Source of the DNA: Camarhynchus parvulus
Lineage: Eukaryota > Chordata > Aves > Passeriformes > Thraupidae
Assembly: GCF_901933205.1 (NCBI RefSeq)
Contig: NC_044574.1
Span: 1,180,501 to 1,244,500 of the forward strand
Length of the DNA: 64,000 bases
Reading direction: 5' to 3'
Part shown: one piece after another, positions 63,915 to 64,000 of the stretch
How positions within the stretch are numbered: the first letter of the stretch is position 1
Layout of the letters: the number at the start of each line of letters is the position of its first letter
The notes under the pieces: model-generated
The model's input: the letters and a program-made list of their open reading frames with translations, nothing else
Told to the model about the DNA's origin: nothing
Database searches by the model: none
Program-made: the position numbers and the translations under genes

Positions 63915-64000
63915 GCCAGGTCACAGCCCCATCCCTGGAATTGTCCAAGGCCAGGTTGGACACTGGGGCTTGGAGCCACCTGGGACAGTGGGAGGTGTCC
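63915..64000 (+). repeat. CR1 LINE 3' end, sense, cut by window edge
   Basis: CCCATCCCTGGAATTGTCCA, AGGCCAGGTTGGACACTGGG, GGGACAGTGGGAGGTGTCC. The tail lies beyond the window. Confidence 0.85.

Noticed and set aside
1..64000. tRNA, rRNA, snRNA and intact transposon genes
   Set aside because: Looked for promoter boxes, cloverleaf patterns and reverse transcriptase motifs by eye and saw none. A covariance-model scan would be needed to exclude small RNAs.

Overview
The window looks like vertebrate nuclear DNA from a bird, most likely a passerine. The grounds are about 45 copies or fragments of CR1-type LINE 3' ends on both strands (stretches such as CCCTGGATCCCTGGCAGTG and the tail CCAAACCATTCCATGAT), one solo-LTR-like element with passerine ERV layout, many GC-rich minisatellites, and no prokaryotic gene organisation. 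There are no operons, no compact ORFs and no ribosome-binding sites. Almost every long open frame is a by-product of a repeat, so open frame length is not evidence of a gene here.

The sequence reads as intron or intergenic DNA of one or more large genes. One short exon is well supported: 8833-8906 on the plus strand, 74 nt, with a long pyrimidine tract before CCCACAG and a full-consensus donor CAA|GTAAGT. I do not recognise its 24-residue peptide. Weaker exon candidates lie at 18618-18682 (+), 32851-32950 (+, a possible first coding exon in a CpG-rich block), 35446-35485 (-), 35765-35813 (+) and 40123-40295 (-, a hydrophobic peptide that overlaps a simple repeat).

Layout: 1-8 kb holds an AT-rich palindromic block, a CR1 with an internal 30-bp expansion, a 52-bp x 14 minisatellite, and a CR1-derived 220-bp tandem array. 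8-10.5 kb holds single-copy, motif-rich DNA around the best exon. 10.5-40 kb is a patchwork of CR1 tails separated by single-copy DNA, with a CpG-rich block near 33 kb and the LTR near 36 kb. 40.8-48.2 kb is rich in tandem repeats: a 0.6-kb polypurine tract, a 0.8-kb T-rich array, an 18-bp array and a 1.25-kb G-rich array. 49-57 kb has more CR1 plus TTTTCCC, TTCCA, 33-bp and pyrimidine repeats. 57-64 kb has GC-rich and single-copy DNA and more CR1.

I found no new enzyme system, no CRISPR, no tRNA or rRNA, and no intact transposon ORF. The points most worth checking are the 8833 exon, the G-quadruplex-capable array at 46.9-48.2 kb, the tandem expansions that arose inside CR1 tails, and the near-matching inverted CR1 pair at 31.4 and 51.7 kb. 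Family names rest on remembered consensus patterns; no database search was made. Edges of CR1 fragments are good to roughly 10-30 bases.
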